A stretch of DNA of 64,000 bases from Onthophagus taurus (GCF_036711975.1 NC_091966.1:33735501-33799500), one strand, 5' to 3'; positions 47,801-59,200 are shown, numbered from the stretch's first letter. Translations and numbers: made by a program. The notes: generated by a model from the sequence alone, not told the origin.

Positions 47801-48357
47801 CAGTAGTAAATCGATTACTTTACGCAATCGGTGGTTTTGATGGTAAAAATCGTTTAAATTCAGCTGAATGTTATCATCCTGAAAACGATGAGTGGTCATT
47901 AATAGCCCCAATGCATACCGCGCGAAGTGGAGCAGGAGTAGCTGCAATAAACCAATTCATTTACGTTATTGGTGGATTTGATGGGACCAGACAAAGAAAT
48001 TCTGTGGAACGATATGACACGGAACGCGATGTTTGGGAATTTGTAACCTCAATGAAAATATCTCGGAGCGCTTTGAGTGTAACAGTGCTTGATTGCAAAA
48101 TTTATGCGATTGGTGGATATGATGGACAAAACTTTTTGGATAACGTGGAGGTTTATGACCCCGCTCGTGATGTTTGGGAGGATGGGGTACCATTAACGTC
48201 AGGAAGATCAGGACATGCGAGTGCCGTTTGTTATCAAAGTCCTGGTTTACAAACGTGTGATATTTCACCAAGACCGAGTTGTTCCGATCATTTTAGTCCA
48301 AGATCGAATAGTTCGTCACATTTCTCAAGTCCGAGATCGAATTATTCGATTACGTAA
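38892..48357 (+). CDS. Keap1: Keap1: BTB-BACK-Kelch adaptor for CUL3, sensor of oxidative stress
   Basis: Six exons: 38,885-39,053 (ATG 38,892); 43,636-43,914; 44,011-44,160; 44,259-44,729; 47,458-47,669; 47,730-48,357. Total CDS is 1902 nt, 633 aa (human 624). The BTB domain is at ~60-175 ([20 protein letters not shown]), then BACK/IVR at ~180-285 with the family stretch [18 protein letters not shown], then six kelch blades at ~305-610 ([23 protein letters not shown] twice, IGGYDG). Ligand-groove residues known from human Keap1 are kept: Tyr in YFRQS, Ser in PRSGL, Arg/Asn in GGRNN, Arg in PRNRVG and Arg in RSGAGV. Cysteines matching human Cys273, Cys288 and Cys297 are present (Cys257, 272, 281). 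The position matching Cys151 is Thr135, with Cys at 137; the Cys257 equivalent is Glu. It should hold CncC/Nrf2 for CUL3 ubiquitination. A LINE occupies intron 5 antisense. Confidence 0.96.
39890..40470 (-). pseudogene. LINE RT-tail/RNase H relic in Keap1 intron 2
   Basis: Minus-strand frames read [20 protein letters not shown], then PLHVYIEW, and then [12 protein letters not shown] and [15 protein letters not shown]. The last part matches the start of LINE RNase H domains (YTDGSK...G.G........L....VF.AE). The catalytic Asp of TDGSK appears as Asn. Stops and frame changes make it dead. It is inserted antisense to Keap1. Confidence 0.6.
41765..42186. mobile_element. 422-bp MITE with 7-bp TSD, possibly P-superfamily
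   Basis: The ends CACAGTATATATAACAGACA at 41,765 and its reverse complement ending at 42,186 form inverted repeats of ~34 bp. ATTTTGT directly flanks both sides (41,758-41,764 and 42,187-42,193). A 7-8 bp duplication and CA...TG ends fit the P or hAT groups. At 42,072 a frame starts [15 protein letters not shown], which resembles the start of a THAP zinc finger, the DNA-binding domain of P transposases. It is too short to code a transposase. Confidence 0.65.
42200..43630. other. Keap1 intron 2, right part, no gene
   Basis: AT-rich DNA with a perfect AT palindrome near 42,776-42,806 (TAATATTATATATATAATAT). An open stretch near 43,415-43,500 ([20 protein letters not shown]) is unidentified. 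Confidence 0.4.
44830..47440 (-). mobile_element. APE-type LINE, 2.6 kb, antisense in Keap1 intron 5, RT core deleted
   Basis: A strikingly C/T-rich plus strand (G/A-rich element strand) unlike its surroundings. On the minus strand, in order: [19 protein letters not shown] (zinc-knuckle-like, ~47,390), KMVFWNVA (~47,190), [20 protein letters not shown] and [17 protein letters not shown] (endonuclease, 46,690-47,019), VELDHQPL-type and [12 protein letters not shown] remnants (46,365-46,560), [18 protein letters not shown] (RT fingers, ~45,760), a GFRKGRG-like trace (~45,620), then [20 protein letters not shown] and [20 protein letters not shown] (45,300-45,517). The palm with YADD is missing, so it is non-functional. 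I recognise the family from insect genomes but cannot name the clade. Confidence 0.8.
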
Positions 48358-48923
48358 CGTACAAAGAGTTTTTTTAATATTACAATTTTTATTTTAAATG
48401 TGATATTTAGTGACGTTTCGTTCTATTTAGGTTAAGTGTAAATATTCAGTATATTTTTTTTACTAATTATTTATTTGTATGTTCTCTCTAGAATCTATTT
48501 ATTGTTGTAGTCTTTTATAATTTTTTTTTGTTGTATGTAGCTACATAAATATGTGTATATGTTACTTATTTAAACAAAAATTAGATGTAATTATTGACGA
48601 AACAAAATCATAAAGCATTCCCTTTTTTCTCTTTTGAAAATTATTTTTGTTAGATTTACACGATGTTTATCATTATGTAAAATCCTTTGTATTATTTACA
48701 ATACATTTTGCTATTGACATTTTTCCTTTATTAGTTATTTTAACCATCCCAATATTATATTCTGGATTATTATATTTAAATGAAGGTAAATTTTATTTAA
48801 ACAAAACTTCAAGGTTATGAATTGAATTACAACAATTTCAAATCAATTTAAGTGTTTAATAAAAATGTTATAAATTATATAAACGACGAAAACTTAAATT
48901 AAACATTGAATTATTTTTAATAT
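48358..48923. other. Convergent 3' UTRs of Keap1 and the MANBAL-family gene
   Basis: The 566 bp between two facing stop codons. A plus-strand AATAAA lies at 48,858-48,863 and a minus-strand AATAAA at 48,797-48,792. If both are used the two transcripts overlap at their 3' ends by several tens of bases. Confidence 0.5.
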
Positions 48924-49245
48924 TTAACGCCTCTTCTTTTTTTCTTGTTTCCTGAGTCTATGATGAGGTCTCCTTGGGGTGTGATGGGGAGTGCTTTGTT
49001 CAGAGCTTTCATCATCGCTTTCACCCTATATAATATAACAATATAAATATTAATTGATTATGGTTTATATCAACACATATTTGAGTATTTACCCTCACAG
49101 ACCAATTCACAGACTCCTCAACAGAATCAGGTAAAATTACACAAGCTAACAAGCAGATAATTTGAAAAATTGCTCCCAAATATAACCCATATTTAACCAA
49201 ACTAGCTGTTGTATCTTCAACGTTAATATTTATAGCAGCATTCAT
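48924..49245 (-). CDS. MANBAL: MANBAL / UPF0239 small membrane protein
   Basis: Two exons on the minus strand: 49,245-49,093 (51 codons) and 49,025-48,924 (33 codons plus stop), joined AGG|GGT with donor GTAAAT and acceptor TATAG. The 84-aa product has a conserved membrane block LVKYGLYLGAIFQIICLLAC at residues 17-36, which matches human MANBAL (85 aa; LLRYGLFLGAIFQLICVLA). After it come an acidic Ser stretch (GESDDESSEQS) and a basic tail (LRKQEKKKRRR). One transmembrane helix is predicted; the tail is probably cytosolic. The fly member is known as anon-73B1. The molecular function is unknown. It is divergent from DNAJC16 (582 bp between starts) and convergent with Keap1. Confidence 0.88.
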
Positions 49246-49827
49246 CGCTTTTTAAGGATTTAACCAGATTTAATTCTTGCAGCTTCTTGTTGTAAAAGAT
49301 GTAAAGCAAGAATCGATTAAACCTAGTTATTTTTGATTTGGTACTAAAGCAAAGTTGGGTGTACATTTAAATCTGCAATTATTCAATTAATTATAAACAA
49401 AATTACATATTCATTTTAATAATAATTATTTAAAACAATCTTTATTTTAAATCATTTTTAAAACATAATTGAAGAAAAAAAGGAAATTAAATTTGGTTAT
49501 TAATCTTATGTTGGTATCACTTTAAAATATTGAACAATTTGTTTGTTAATCATAAACAAGAAGTGTCATTTTAAAATATATTTTTTGAAGATTAAAAAAT
49601 TAAATTTTTAAAATAAAAAAAGTATTTTGAACTAAATCACTATCATAACGTATTTATTTTAAAAATCAGCTGTTTGTCCTGGTCTTTTTTGAGGGGATAA
49701 AAATAGTTGTCATCTCGTCTCTCTGCGAATGATCAATAAATTTCGAACGAAAAATTCATCCGGAACAAGTGGATATTAGAAAAAACGTATAGAAAAATCT
49801 CGACGCTTTTATGTACGGGAAGTGACA
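49246..49827. promoter_or_regulatory. Divergent promoter interval, MANBAL / DNAJC16
   Basis: Shared 5' region of two head-to-head genes. On the DNAJC16 side a short upstream ORF (ATG 49,811, Met-Tyr-Gly-Lys, stop 49,823-49,825) ends two bases before the main ATG. A second upstream ATG at 49,729 opens a 16-codon frame. Transcription starts are not fixed. Confidence 0.5.
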
Positions 49828-52800
49828 ATGATATGGTTGCGCCAAGTGTGGCCCATTTTAGCCTTATTCTTCCTCTTCCTGGAGGGACAAACGACCTCAA
49901 CTCGAACAGGTGATCCATACAAAATATTGGGCGTTAAACGTGCTGCGACTAGTCAAGATATTCGAAAAGCTTACAAAAGATTAGCCAAAGAATGGTAAAT
50001 TAAGATTTATTCGTTTTGAGGTTAAGTTTATTATTTAACTTTGATTTTAAAGGCATCCGGATAAATCAGGACATCCCGACGCTGAAAATAAATTTGTTGA
50101 AATTAAACAAGCTTATGAATTACTCTCAGACCCTGATCGACGTTTTAAATATGATCAAAATGGGATTACCGATGAAGATTTTAATTATCAACATGATAAT
50201 ATAAGATATAATTTTGGTTATGATGATTTTTTTGGTGACGGAAGGTTTTATGCACCTAATAATGATATAACTTTTTTTCATAAACTTACTATAACTACAA
50301 GGTATACTTATTTATAATATTTGAAATAGTGCAATATTAATTTTTTTTTTTTAGACATTTTGATAAAATAATTTTCCCAAGAAGCAGTAAAACCCCTTAT
50401 TTCATATTCTTTTATACGGACTGGTGTTTTTCTTGTATGCAAGCTGCACCTTATATGCGAAAATTAGTAGATTATGTTGAACCTTATGGCATTAATTTTG
50501 TTACAATTCAAGCTGATAAAGAACCTAAACTAAAAAGACGTTTAAATGTTCACACTTTGCCTTGTTTAGTACTACTTTTAGATGGAAACATCTATGTTTA
50601 TAAAGAAACAATTACTAGTTTACAAAGAATAATCGATTTCCTTCGAAGAAAACTGCCATATAAATTAGTACCATCCATAGATGAAACAGATGTTGAAGAT
50701 TTTTTAAATGGTTGGACAGATAATCGAGTTAGAGCTTTAGTTTTTGAACCAAGGAGTTTAATTAGATTAAGATATTTAATTACAGCTTTTCACTTTAGAG
50801 ATAGAGTAGCATTTGGGTGAGTTAATTTTTTTAAATATGGATTAAATTTAAATTTTTTTAACTTTATAGATTTGTTGAATCTGAAGAGTTACGTGTTAAA
50901 TATCAAATACCAAGTGATATGGACGCTGTTTTAATGTTTAATGAAAATTCATCACGACCAGTTGCTAGTATTACCATGAAAGATATACCTACCACTACTT
51001 TACATCATATTATTACTTCAAATCAATTTTTAGCTTTACCAAGATTATCATCACAGGTATATATATTATATTATATATAATATTATGATTAGTTCAAAAA
51101 CTTATAATATTGTTTTTAGGAAGTGTTGGATTCACTTTGTCCATGTGAATGGAATAAACCCAGAAAAAAGCTTTGTGTTGTTTTGGTGACTTCAACATCA
51201 AGTAATCATGATGTTCACAGGGAAACTTTTAGACTTTACGCACAAAATGCTCCTTATAGTATTGATAAAGTTCGATTTGCTTATATTTATCATGATAAAC
51301 AAATTGAGTTTGTTAATGCTTTAATACCAGGTAATTTAATATTATGAACATTTTTGAACTGAACTGAACTGAATATGCAATGCAATGCTAGGGTAAACAC
51401 AGTAAAATTTGATGTTTTACTCACAAGTGGCTTTCACTGTATTAATGTCTCAATAGGAAAACTATTGGTGATGAAATGACAAATATTTCAACATTATTAA
51501 ATTCATTTATTATACAGTGTACGCCAAAAAGTGAGTGACACTTTGTTTTTATTAGTTCAATTGCAGCTATTTTTCTGATTTTTTATTTATATGGAATGTT
51601 CATCTCGATCTTTTAATCTAATATATATTCAAGATGGTCGCTACTTCCGGTCCACCGGAATCGGCACAAAATCGTTTTTCACAAAATTTTATTAGTCGTT
51701 TTAATCGTTACTGTATAACTTTATACAGGTGGTCGAAAATTAAATTAAATCCCATATGTTATTAGTCCATTAAATAGAAAATTTAATAGGCTGCCTAACT
51801 TTGACGTCACAGAGATGGGCGGAGCTTATACCGATTCCAAACAATTCCGTTGCTAACGATAAATCGCCATAAAAATGTCATTTATTGTTAATTTATTTTA
51901 TTTTAACACTAATTGAAAAATTGCATATGACGATTTACCGTTAGGAACACAGTTAGCAACGAAAATGTTTGGAGTCAGTATAAGCTCCGCCCATCTCTGT
52001 GACGTCAAGGCTTAGGTTGTCTATTCTCTACAATTTAATTAGAAACGTGTCGTATCTACAGGATGTTCCGGTGACTCGGGGCATAAAATTAACCTCATAT
52101 ACTAGAGCAAAAATGATGACGATTCGTGAAAAAAAATTATTATAAAAGTCTTCAAATGGCCAAGATATAGGCCATCAAAGTTCAGAAATTTTAACACATT
52201 TTTCTAAATATTTTCAATACCATTTATGGTAGAGCGTTGAAATTTGGTACAGGGTAAACAAATATCAAGCAAAATCATTGAACCAATTTTGACTTTGATC
52301 AGGCGGCGCGGCGGTAACCATGCTATACAGGTCTCCCTAAAATTTGTTTGCTCAGAACTTTTTTGTTCGCTCGTAACCCTACATTTATTTTTGTACTTTT
52401 TAATAGAAAATTTATTTTAGAAACTATTATCACTCTTTGAAAATGTTCAGCTTTGATTTCAATCGTAACAAACAAAAAAAAGGAAACATATTCCGCAAGA
52501 TCTGAGTTGGCGATGACAATTGAAAAACGAACTGAGCTAATAACCATTATTTGCATAAATTTCTAAGTGCAGACTTAGTTAAATCCAGTGTTAATTTATT
52601 TTAGTTGAATAAAAGAATGTAATTTCTAAAACAATAAATTTAATTTTCACGGTAACAACAAACAAGAACATAACAAAAATTCTAACAAAAATATTAACAA
52701 GAACAATAAAATTATAAACAAATAGTAATAAATAAAAAAGAACAAAAAAATACTAAAGCAGATGCAGAGGCATCAATGCACGCCTGATATCGCCGTCTTA

Positions 52801-55800
52801 AATTAAAGCGCACTCTGCGGAGAACATTGATCTCAGTTCGAAGTTGATCAAATGAATCAACAATTTGCAACCTCAGTTGATCAACTGAAGTTATTTCAAC
52901 GCAGTAAATTAGCGATTTAACGCGTCCCCATAAATAAAAATCTATAGGTGTAAGATCCGGCGATCGGGGGGGCCAACTTATCGGTGCACCTATGCAAGAA
53001 AACGGGTCCAATAATTACATCGCCCACAATGGCAGCCCAAACGTTAAGAGAAAATCTCCATTGTGATTTCCAAGTTTTCTTAAATCTTGGATTTTCGTCC
53101 GCCCAACTATGTAAATTTCTCAAATTGATCACTTGTCTTAAAACTGATCATCAATTTGGATTTTGTGCTGCATTATTTGGCAATATTGCAGTCGCAGTGG
53201 ATAATTAGTTTGCATATTTTCAAAAGTGATATTAAACGATTTCTCATCATAACATTGCACTGTTTGCCAAATTTTATCTTTCTAAGATAAACCATATTGA
53301 AAATATTTAAGAAAATGTTTAAAAATTTATTTACTTTGATGGCCTATGTTATCTTAGCCATTTATGGGTTTAGATCAAAAATTTTTACACGAATCGTCAT
53401 CATTTCCACTCTAGTATTTGTGATTAAAATTAGGCCACGACTTACAGAAATAGTCTGTATACTCCAAAAAATATCTCCACCTCTAGTTTTTCTCTGACTT
53501 CTTGATTTCTAACTGCAATTCGTCTTGTTACATTTTTTTATTCTTAGAAATTTCAAATTCGTTGTTTGGATCTTGCTTTTGTTCCTTTCTGTTATATGTT
53601 TTGCTTTATGTACGAGGTATGTCCGGTTACTAAGGTACATTTGTGAATTACAGACAGACTAGTTCATTTATAGAAATCAAATATACACAAAGTAAAAGCG
53701 TGAACTCTTAGTTATTTCTCAACATAATCGCCGCCAATGTTAAGGCACTAATCCCAGCGAGGTACAAGCTTCTATATACCTAGTTCATAAAAGGTTCGAA
53801 CCAAATTTTGAAAATACTGCCTTACTTCATTTTGAAATTCGTCGTCGTTTTCAAACCTTTTACCCGTCAAATAAACTTTGAATGGAACAAACAAATGAAA
53901 ATCAGAAGAAACCAGGTCTGGACTATGGGAGGATGGACAAAAACTTCGCAGTTGTATTTAACAAGCCAGGCCTTCTTCTGATTTAATAATAATACATTAT
54001 TTATTGATATTCAATTTAAGTTTTTTCAGCGAAAAAAGAATATAAAGGAAATGAAGGAGCACCACAGAGGTGTTCGTTCGTTAACTTATCTTCGTTTCTC
54101 TCGAATTACTTGGTGAAGTTTTTCAAGAATTCAACAATAAATATCGCTGTTGATAGTTGTTTTTAACCTTCAAGTATGTTTCGATCGAAACAAACGTTGT
54201 GCAGCTATCACTACACATGTTGTACAACCTAAGGCATTAACAATAGCCATATGTATACGCATCTAAAATATGTGCCGCGCAAACGTACCTTTTAGTACTA
54301 CTCGCAACTTCTCTTTTTCGAATAAACCTTTTCGTTAGCGGAAACTATGTTACTAAATAGTGATTAAATAGTCTAAACTATGAAACTAAATAGTCTCTTC
54401 ATGCCGCATTCTTTTAGTACTTGATTCCATGTTGTGATATTTCGCTGAAAATCATTTTTATACCCTGTAATTATCACAATATCATAAATACAGAGTCTGA
54501 AAAACCTATAGTTCCTAAATTTCTATAACCTAGCCTGTTAGACTATTGCTTGTTCTTTTGCGAAATTCCCTTATTATGAATGATACATCATTAACACTGT
54601 AAATAGGAATGGACTCATATCTCCTTCTTGATTAAAGTTTTCTTTGGTTATACAGTTTTCCGATTGTGCATTTCGCTTTATTAAATTAATATATTGTTTT
54701 ATAAATGCTCTGGATAACTTTTATCATTTTGTCTTGCAGTGCATTTGAAGTGCAGATTCTATCATTAATCTTAATCGATGCTCTATCACATGTTCGTATA
54801 CTTTCAGAATTGTACTTATAATTTTTACACTTTTGTCCCCTTTCTTATAAATTAGGCATTTTTCCCAATTTTTATATATTTCTTGTTACATTTTGAGCGT
54901 TGGTCCTCTCCTATTTCTGTACCTTCCAATAATTCCTAGAAATACTCTTCTTTTCACTTGTCTTCTCTACTTTCCACCTGGTCATCACTTCTCTCTTCAT
55001 TTGAATTTTCTACTCCAGTCTACTTTTGTATTTCTCAGCTGTTTCTCTATTTTTAAGTTTATATATAAATTTTATAATTTCAACCTCTATGGTAATCTAA
55101 CATATTAATTAAATTCCTTTTATTTTTCTTTTTAGAGGGTAAATTAGTAGAACCTCTTCTAAGAATCGTAATATTATGGCGTAGAGACACTCAACATGTA
55201 AAATATGAATGGGCCGATGAAAAATGGGAATATGAAGAAAATATGAATGATACAACACAAAAATTAGAAAACACGATAAGCCGATTATTACGTTCAACGG
55301 AAGCTTTAACTTACGAAGCGTTTGTAAAAGTAACTTTATTTCAATTTATTTTTACTTTTATATTATAATATATAAATTACAATTTTTTAAGGAATTATTT
55401 GATGAACACGCAAAAGGAATCGTTGGTAGAGTTTTCTCAAAAATTCGCACCATTTGGTTATCAATATACGATGGATTAAGCAAAGAACAAATCCTCCCAG
55501 CTTTATCCGTTTTGGGAACAGTCGCTTTTATTGTTATAATTGGTTTCGTTATGACGTATTTTGTGCGGATCGAAGAAGAAAAAATAAACGCCACCAAAAG
55601 TTCAGTAACAAACAATAACGTATCAAATGGATCAATTTCCGTTTATCAACCGGAACTGAAAATTCATGAACTTCGATCAGAAAAATATCACGGCTTGGTG
55701 AGGCTTTTAAAACCGGGATGTCGTACGATTTTACTCATCTTAGATATGCAATCGAGACAACAATTAATTCCACCCTTTCATAAAGCTGTTTGGCCATACA

Positions 55801-56347
55801 GGAAGTAAGTAATATTAAATAATTTAATTTAAAATTTCTCATTATACGTTCTTTTTAAGAAATAAAACATTAATGTTTGCTTATATGTATATCGAACGAG
55901 GAATAAGTTGGTTTAAAGAACTTTTGGAACTATCAATAATGGATACAAGAGAATTAAAAATACAAAATCCTAGAAATTGTGTTGGAACTGTTTTAGCTTT
56001 AAATGGCCACAGAAAATATTTTTGTATGTTTCATGCAAAACACACAGAATTAAATCATGGTGTAAGATTATTATTATTAATTATCATTATTGAATTATAA
56101 AAACAAAATCAATTTTTATTTTTTGTAGTTACGAAAAAAATTGAAGTTATATTCGATTCAAAAAAAGGATTTAGAAACAGCTGCTTTTATTGCTTTTGAT
56201 GAATCATCATCATCAGATTCAGATAAAGAAGATGTGCTATTGGAAGGTGATCTTTTAGATGGATTACCAATTTGGCTCGATAAATTATTTGAAGGAACGA
56301 CGCAACGTTTTCGCATTAATTACTGGCCTGAGTTTCCAAATAAATAA
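49828..56347 (+). CDS. DNAJC16: DNAJC16: ER J-domain protein with thioredoxin-like domain
   Basis: Nine exons: 49,828-49,994; 50,053-50,301; 50,355-50,816; 50,870-51,056; 51,120-51,330; 55,136-55,323; 55,392-55,804; 55,860-56,061; 56,129-56,347. They sum to 2298 nt, 765 aa (human 782), with all phases consistent. Residues 1-23 form a hydrophobic signal peptide (ILALFFLFLEG). The J domain at ~28-92 has DPYKILGV, the HPD motif at 57-59 that triggers Hsp70 ATPase, and YELLSDPDRRFKYD. A thioredoxin-like region follows with Cys163-Phe-Ser-Cys166 in FFYTDWCFSCMQAAP. One transmembrane helix lies at ~524-546 (LGTVAFIVIIGFVMTY). The C-terminal region is acidic (ESSSSDSDKED). Human DNAJC16 (ERdj8) sits in the ER and has been linked to autophagosome size. 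The domain order supports orthology. Intron 5 (3.8 kb) is filled with mobile elements; the others are 48-69 bp. Confidence 0.95.
51530..51760. mobile_element. Possible mariner-type terminus fragment
   Basis: TACAGTGTACGCCAAAAAGT and GTCGCTACTTCCGGTCCACC resemble end sequences common in insect mariner-like elements. No matching right end was located. Confidence 0.3.
51793..52018. mobile_element. Foldback MITE with ~80-bp arms
   Basis: The left arm, holding GACGTCACAGAGATGGGCGG and then AGCTTATA, pairs with a right arm holding TATAAGCTCCGCCCATCTCT and then GTGACGTC. Complementarity continues inward through CGTTGCTAACG against GTTAGCAACG and CGATAAATCG against CGATTTACCG. The central ~60 bp are AT-rich. 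Each arm carries a TGACGTCAC/GTGACGTCA cAMP-response-like palindrome. It ends ~40 bp from the next element. Confidence 0.75.
52059..53457 (-). mobile_element. Mariner-superfamily transposon, 1.4 kb, diverged
   Basis: TA-flanked. The left end is CAGGATGTTCCGGTGACTCG; the right end, read inward on the other strand, is CAGACTATTTCTGTAAGTCG. The arms align for ~130 bp (ATACTAGAG..AAATGATGACGATTCGTG and TTTGATGGCCTAT are shared as inverted matches). On the minus strand the interior reads NLHSWADENPRFKKTWKSQW, LNVWAAIVGDVIIGPVFL and then WPPRSPDLTPIDFYLWGRVK. These are the catalytic-domain motifs of a common insect IS630/mariner family. The stretch between the second and third catalytic residues is deleted. 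Confidence 0.8.
52712..53132 (-). pseudogene. Transposase remnant of the 52-53 kb mariner-type element
   Basis: Two overlapping frames. The upstream frame has the DENP block and VWAAIVGD (second catalytic Asp region). The downstream frame has SPDLTPIDF (third catalytic Asp) and ends RRRYQACIDA. A frameshift and an internal deletion of roughly 30 codons lie between them, and the N-terminal HTH is missing. It is dead. Confidence 0.75.
53620..54370 (-). pseudogene. Mariner (SETMAR-type) transposase relic
   Basis: The minus strand reads SSHSPDLVSSDFHLFVPFKV, then TGKRFENDDEFQNEVRQYFQ and KLVPRWD, stop, CLNIGGDYVEK. This is the C-terminal half of a classical mariner transposase (family: HSPDL.PSDFHLF..LK..L.G.RF..D.E......YF.......Y..GI.KL..RWD.CI...GDYVE). 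Upstream traces ILEKLHQVIRE and NERTPL fit the EKL..AI..KR region. Stops are frequent. ACGAGGTATGTCCGGTTACT near 53,630 may be the terminus. Confidence 0.7.
54560..54920 (-). pseudogene. LINE RT relic in DNAJC16 intron 5
   Basis: The minus strand reads NWEKCLIYKKGDKSVKIIST, then ILKVYEHVIEHRLRLMIES, then two stops, INLIKRNAQSENC and EGDMSPFLFTVLM. This follows the RTE/Jockey-type RT order (NWK...I.PI.KKGD......YR.I.LL....K.YE.ILE.RL; ..G..QGD.LSP.LF.I.M). Parts between are deleted. Confidence 0.6.
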
Positions 56348-57300
56348 AAAAAATAACTCATTTTTACGAGTTTTTGGTCAGATTTAGATAATTTTAATTA
56401 ATTGAATTTTAATCTAAATCGAAAAAAAAAAAAAGGAAACTGTAATTGTTAGTAAATTTACATTTCGTAGGAACAATCAAGTATTATGAAAAAATAAAAG
56501 GGAAAAAAGAATGAAACAATTTTCGAAGCGATCTTTATACTGTTATAGGGTATAGGAAAATTTATTACTACTATTTAATGAGATAGATAGGGTAACTACG
56601 AATGAAGTAGCCTTTATTCAAATAATTAATTATAAATAAATTAGAGACGCCACTTAAACAATTAAAAAATAGTGCATTTTTTAATTGAGACAAGTCACTA
56701 AGATAAAAAAAAACTATTTGTAACAAGTTTATCTAGTCAAACTCGAAACGTTCATAAATATAACTACTAAAGAAAAAAAGCTAGCTAATATTAAAGTTTA
56801 AAGCTTAGTTATATAGTTTAATTTTTTTATATTGTGTTTCTTGTACAAGATGGCGCATTTTATTAAATACAAGATCGTTTTTTCACTTTTAAACAAAATG
56901 TTAGTTGAATTAACACAGATTTAATCTTGTATAATTAGATGCCAATCACATAATTTATTAATTAATTATAGATATGGCGTAAATATTTATTTTATGCGTA
57001 AAAAATAATAACATTTTCAGTAGGTAGTTGTGAATAGAGATGCAATGGATGTAATCATAATACAGTTGCCATTAAATTTAAATATGTTAATATAATTGGG
57101 CTAAATTTATCATGACATTTTAATATTCAAACGCTTGATTTGGTCCTTTTAAGATTTAAAGTCAAACTTAAAGTTTGTTTGTTTTATAATTAGTTTTTGC
57201 TTTTATTTTAATGTTTAAATTGCAACTTATAATTTCTTATAATAGACAAATAATATTTTTATGGTATGGAATAGCAAATTTTAAAGGTATTAAATCTAAT
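56348..57300. other. DNAJC16 3' UTR and AT-rich spacer
   Basis: AATAAA occurs at 56,343-56,348 (overlapping the stop) and at 56,493-56,498. No gene further on. Confidence 0.5.
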
Positions 57301-57314
57301 TTTAATCAAAGCTA

Positions 57315-57391
57315 AAGGTGTGTCCAAACATAGAGCGTCAAGTACATGGTAGCAACCAAAGAATGTTTTGTTCTATGTTTGGACACACCTT
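57315..57391. mobile_element. 77-bp MITE/hairpin with 20-bp perfect arms
   Basis: AAGGTGTGTCCAAACATAGA at 57,315-57,334 and its exact reverse complement at 57,372-57,391 enclose 37 bp. It resembles a minimal nonautonomous element. Confidence 0.7.
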
Positions 57392-57399
57392 AAGAAGAA

Positions 57400-59200
57400 T
57401 GTAATTCTACAATATGTTAAGATAATGCGTTTTAGGTTTATTTATTATAAAACTTAATACGTGAAAGTTCTTTGAGTTCACTTAGTATTTAACTAACAAT
57501 TTTACTATCAGTCACAAGAAGATAAAATGCAATTTTTATTGAGATGAAAAAAAGGAATGAAAAACTACAATATGTGTAATTTTCAAATTTTAATGTTGTT
57601 ATGAATGGTGGCATGAAATTTTCCATAGGAAATAGTGGACGATATTGAGGTACTTAACTTATCCAGGAATCATTATTGGTTACAGATTCAGGGCACCATG
57701 TAAGTATGTCACAAGTAATCCTAGCATAAAATCATAAGTTGCTGAAAAAGAGCTTACTCATAATAGTAGCTAGATTTTATGGAAAATAAATTAAAATAGT
57801 ATTTTAAAATGTCTTCCAACTCTGGACCACCATAATAATGAAGGGCTTATCTGGTAGGGCACGATTAGTAAATCTGAAACCTTATACACTGAATTTCCTA
57901 AATCGTTATTGTTGTCAGGATTGCATTTAAGCTTTTATTATTGTTTTAGGTGAACCTCTATTACACGTATGTTTTCAACAAATTATTATTTGTTAGATCG
58001 ATATAAGCTGACCAAATTGTACCTCTACAAGTTTTGACAAGCACTCTGAAAAGTTACAGTTTGCAATGAATTTTCATTTTTTTGGTAAGAACACTAAAAG
58101 GAATCACAAAGATGATACTGTGGATGTTCATTAGTAGCAATTTTGTGAAAAAGTGGCTTTCATATTGCATAATTTTTACAATGTTTTATCACCACAACAA
58201 TCACTGAAACTTACTTTTCCGTTTTTATTTTTTTGTGTTTCCTGCACTATTCATCGATTCAACAAAAACTACTATATTTGCTAATAGTTGCTACTAATAT
58301 TGTTTGCCTGAAAGGTTTTTGATATTGCCATAAATCTGCAACTTTTTACCAATACAGCAAAACTCATTCTTAATAAGCTGAAAACAAAAATGATTTTAGG
58401 GTTGACTTCGTATTCTTTTATATCCTTATGGACATGTTTATCCCACTTCTTCAGTTAAAAGCTTCCAATTACGAGTTCAGAGCAGATTCAATTTTTTTTG
58501 ATAGTATTTGATCAGAACAGTCCTCGGTTTTATTGTTTCTTAAAAATTCATAAACTATAGCTACAAATATGCACCACACATCAGTTCCGATTTTATTAAA
58601 AATTAGAACAAAATAGATGTTTTTTGACATTTATCTAAACTGGAGACCAATTGGACAACCCAACTGGAAGAACATGTTGAGTAATAGAAGTAGTTTCAAC
58701 ATGGCTTAATGAAACAGTTTGTGAAATCATTTGTGAATCAAAACTTATACCAAAAATGAGTTGCAAATTGTCACTGAGACTTCATGTTTTGAACTCACAC
58801 CTGGAAGCTTTTGAACAGAATAAACGGATGGAAGTAGTTTCCATTAAAATTAGTATAAGTATTTAGACAACAAAATCCCACTTTTAACTTTAAAATGAAT
58901 GTTTTTTCTCATGATTACATTTTATTTAACGTGATTTCACTAATCATTTTATGGTTTTTAATAGTAGATATTGTTAATATTTTTGTGGTAACTTTTCCAA
59001 TAGCTTAACAACAAGCTAGGTTGTTAAAAAACGAATAGCTTTAACACCTTAATACGTAAATAACAATTAAGACTTGAAATTATAAATTATGGATTTGTGT
59101 TTTTAAATTTTGTTCAACTAAATATTCGATATCATGTTAGGAACTAGAAATGAAACGCCCGAACTTGTCGGATGCTTGATTTGTATCCCAATATTCATTG
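57400..59200. other. Intergenic, no feature seen
   Basis: AT-rich DNA with only short frames and no recognised repeat. Confidence 0.55.

Noticed and set aside
47726..48271. Minus-strand frames opposite the Keap1 kelch exons
   Set aside because: Shadows of a strongly coding exon; no domain content.
51356..51395. GAACT/GCAAT short tandem words
   Set aside because: Too few copies to call a microsatellite.
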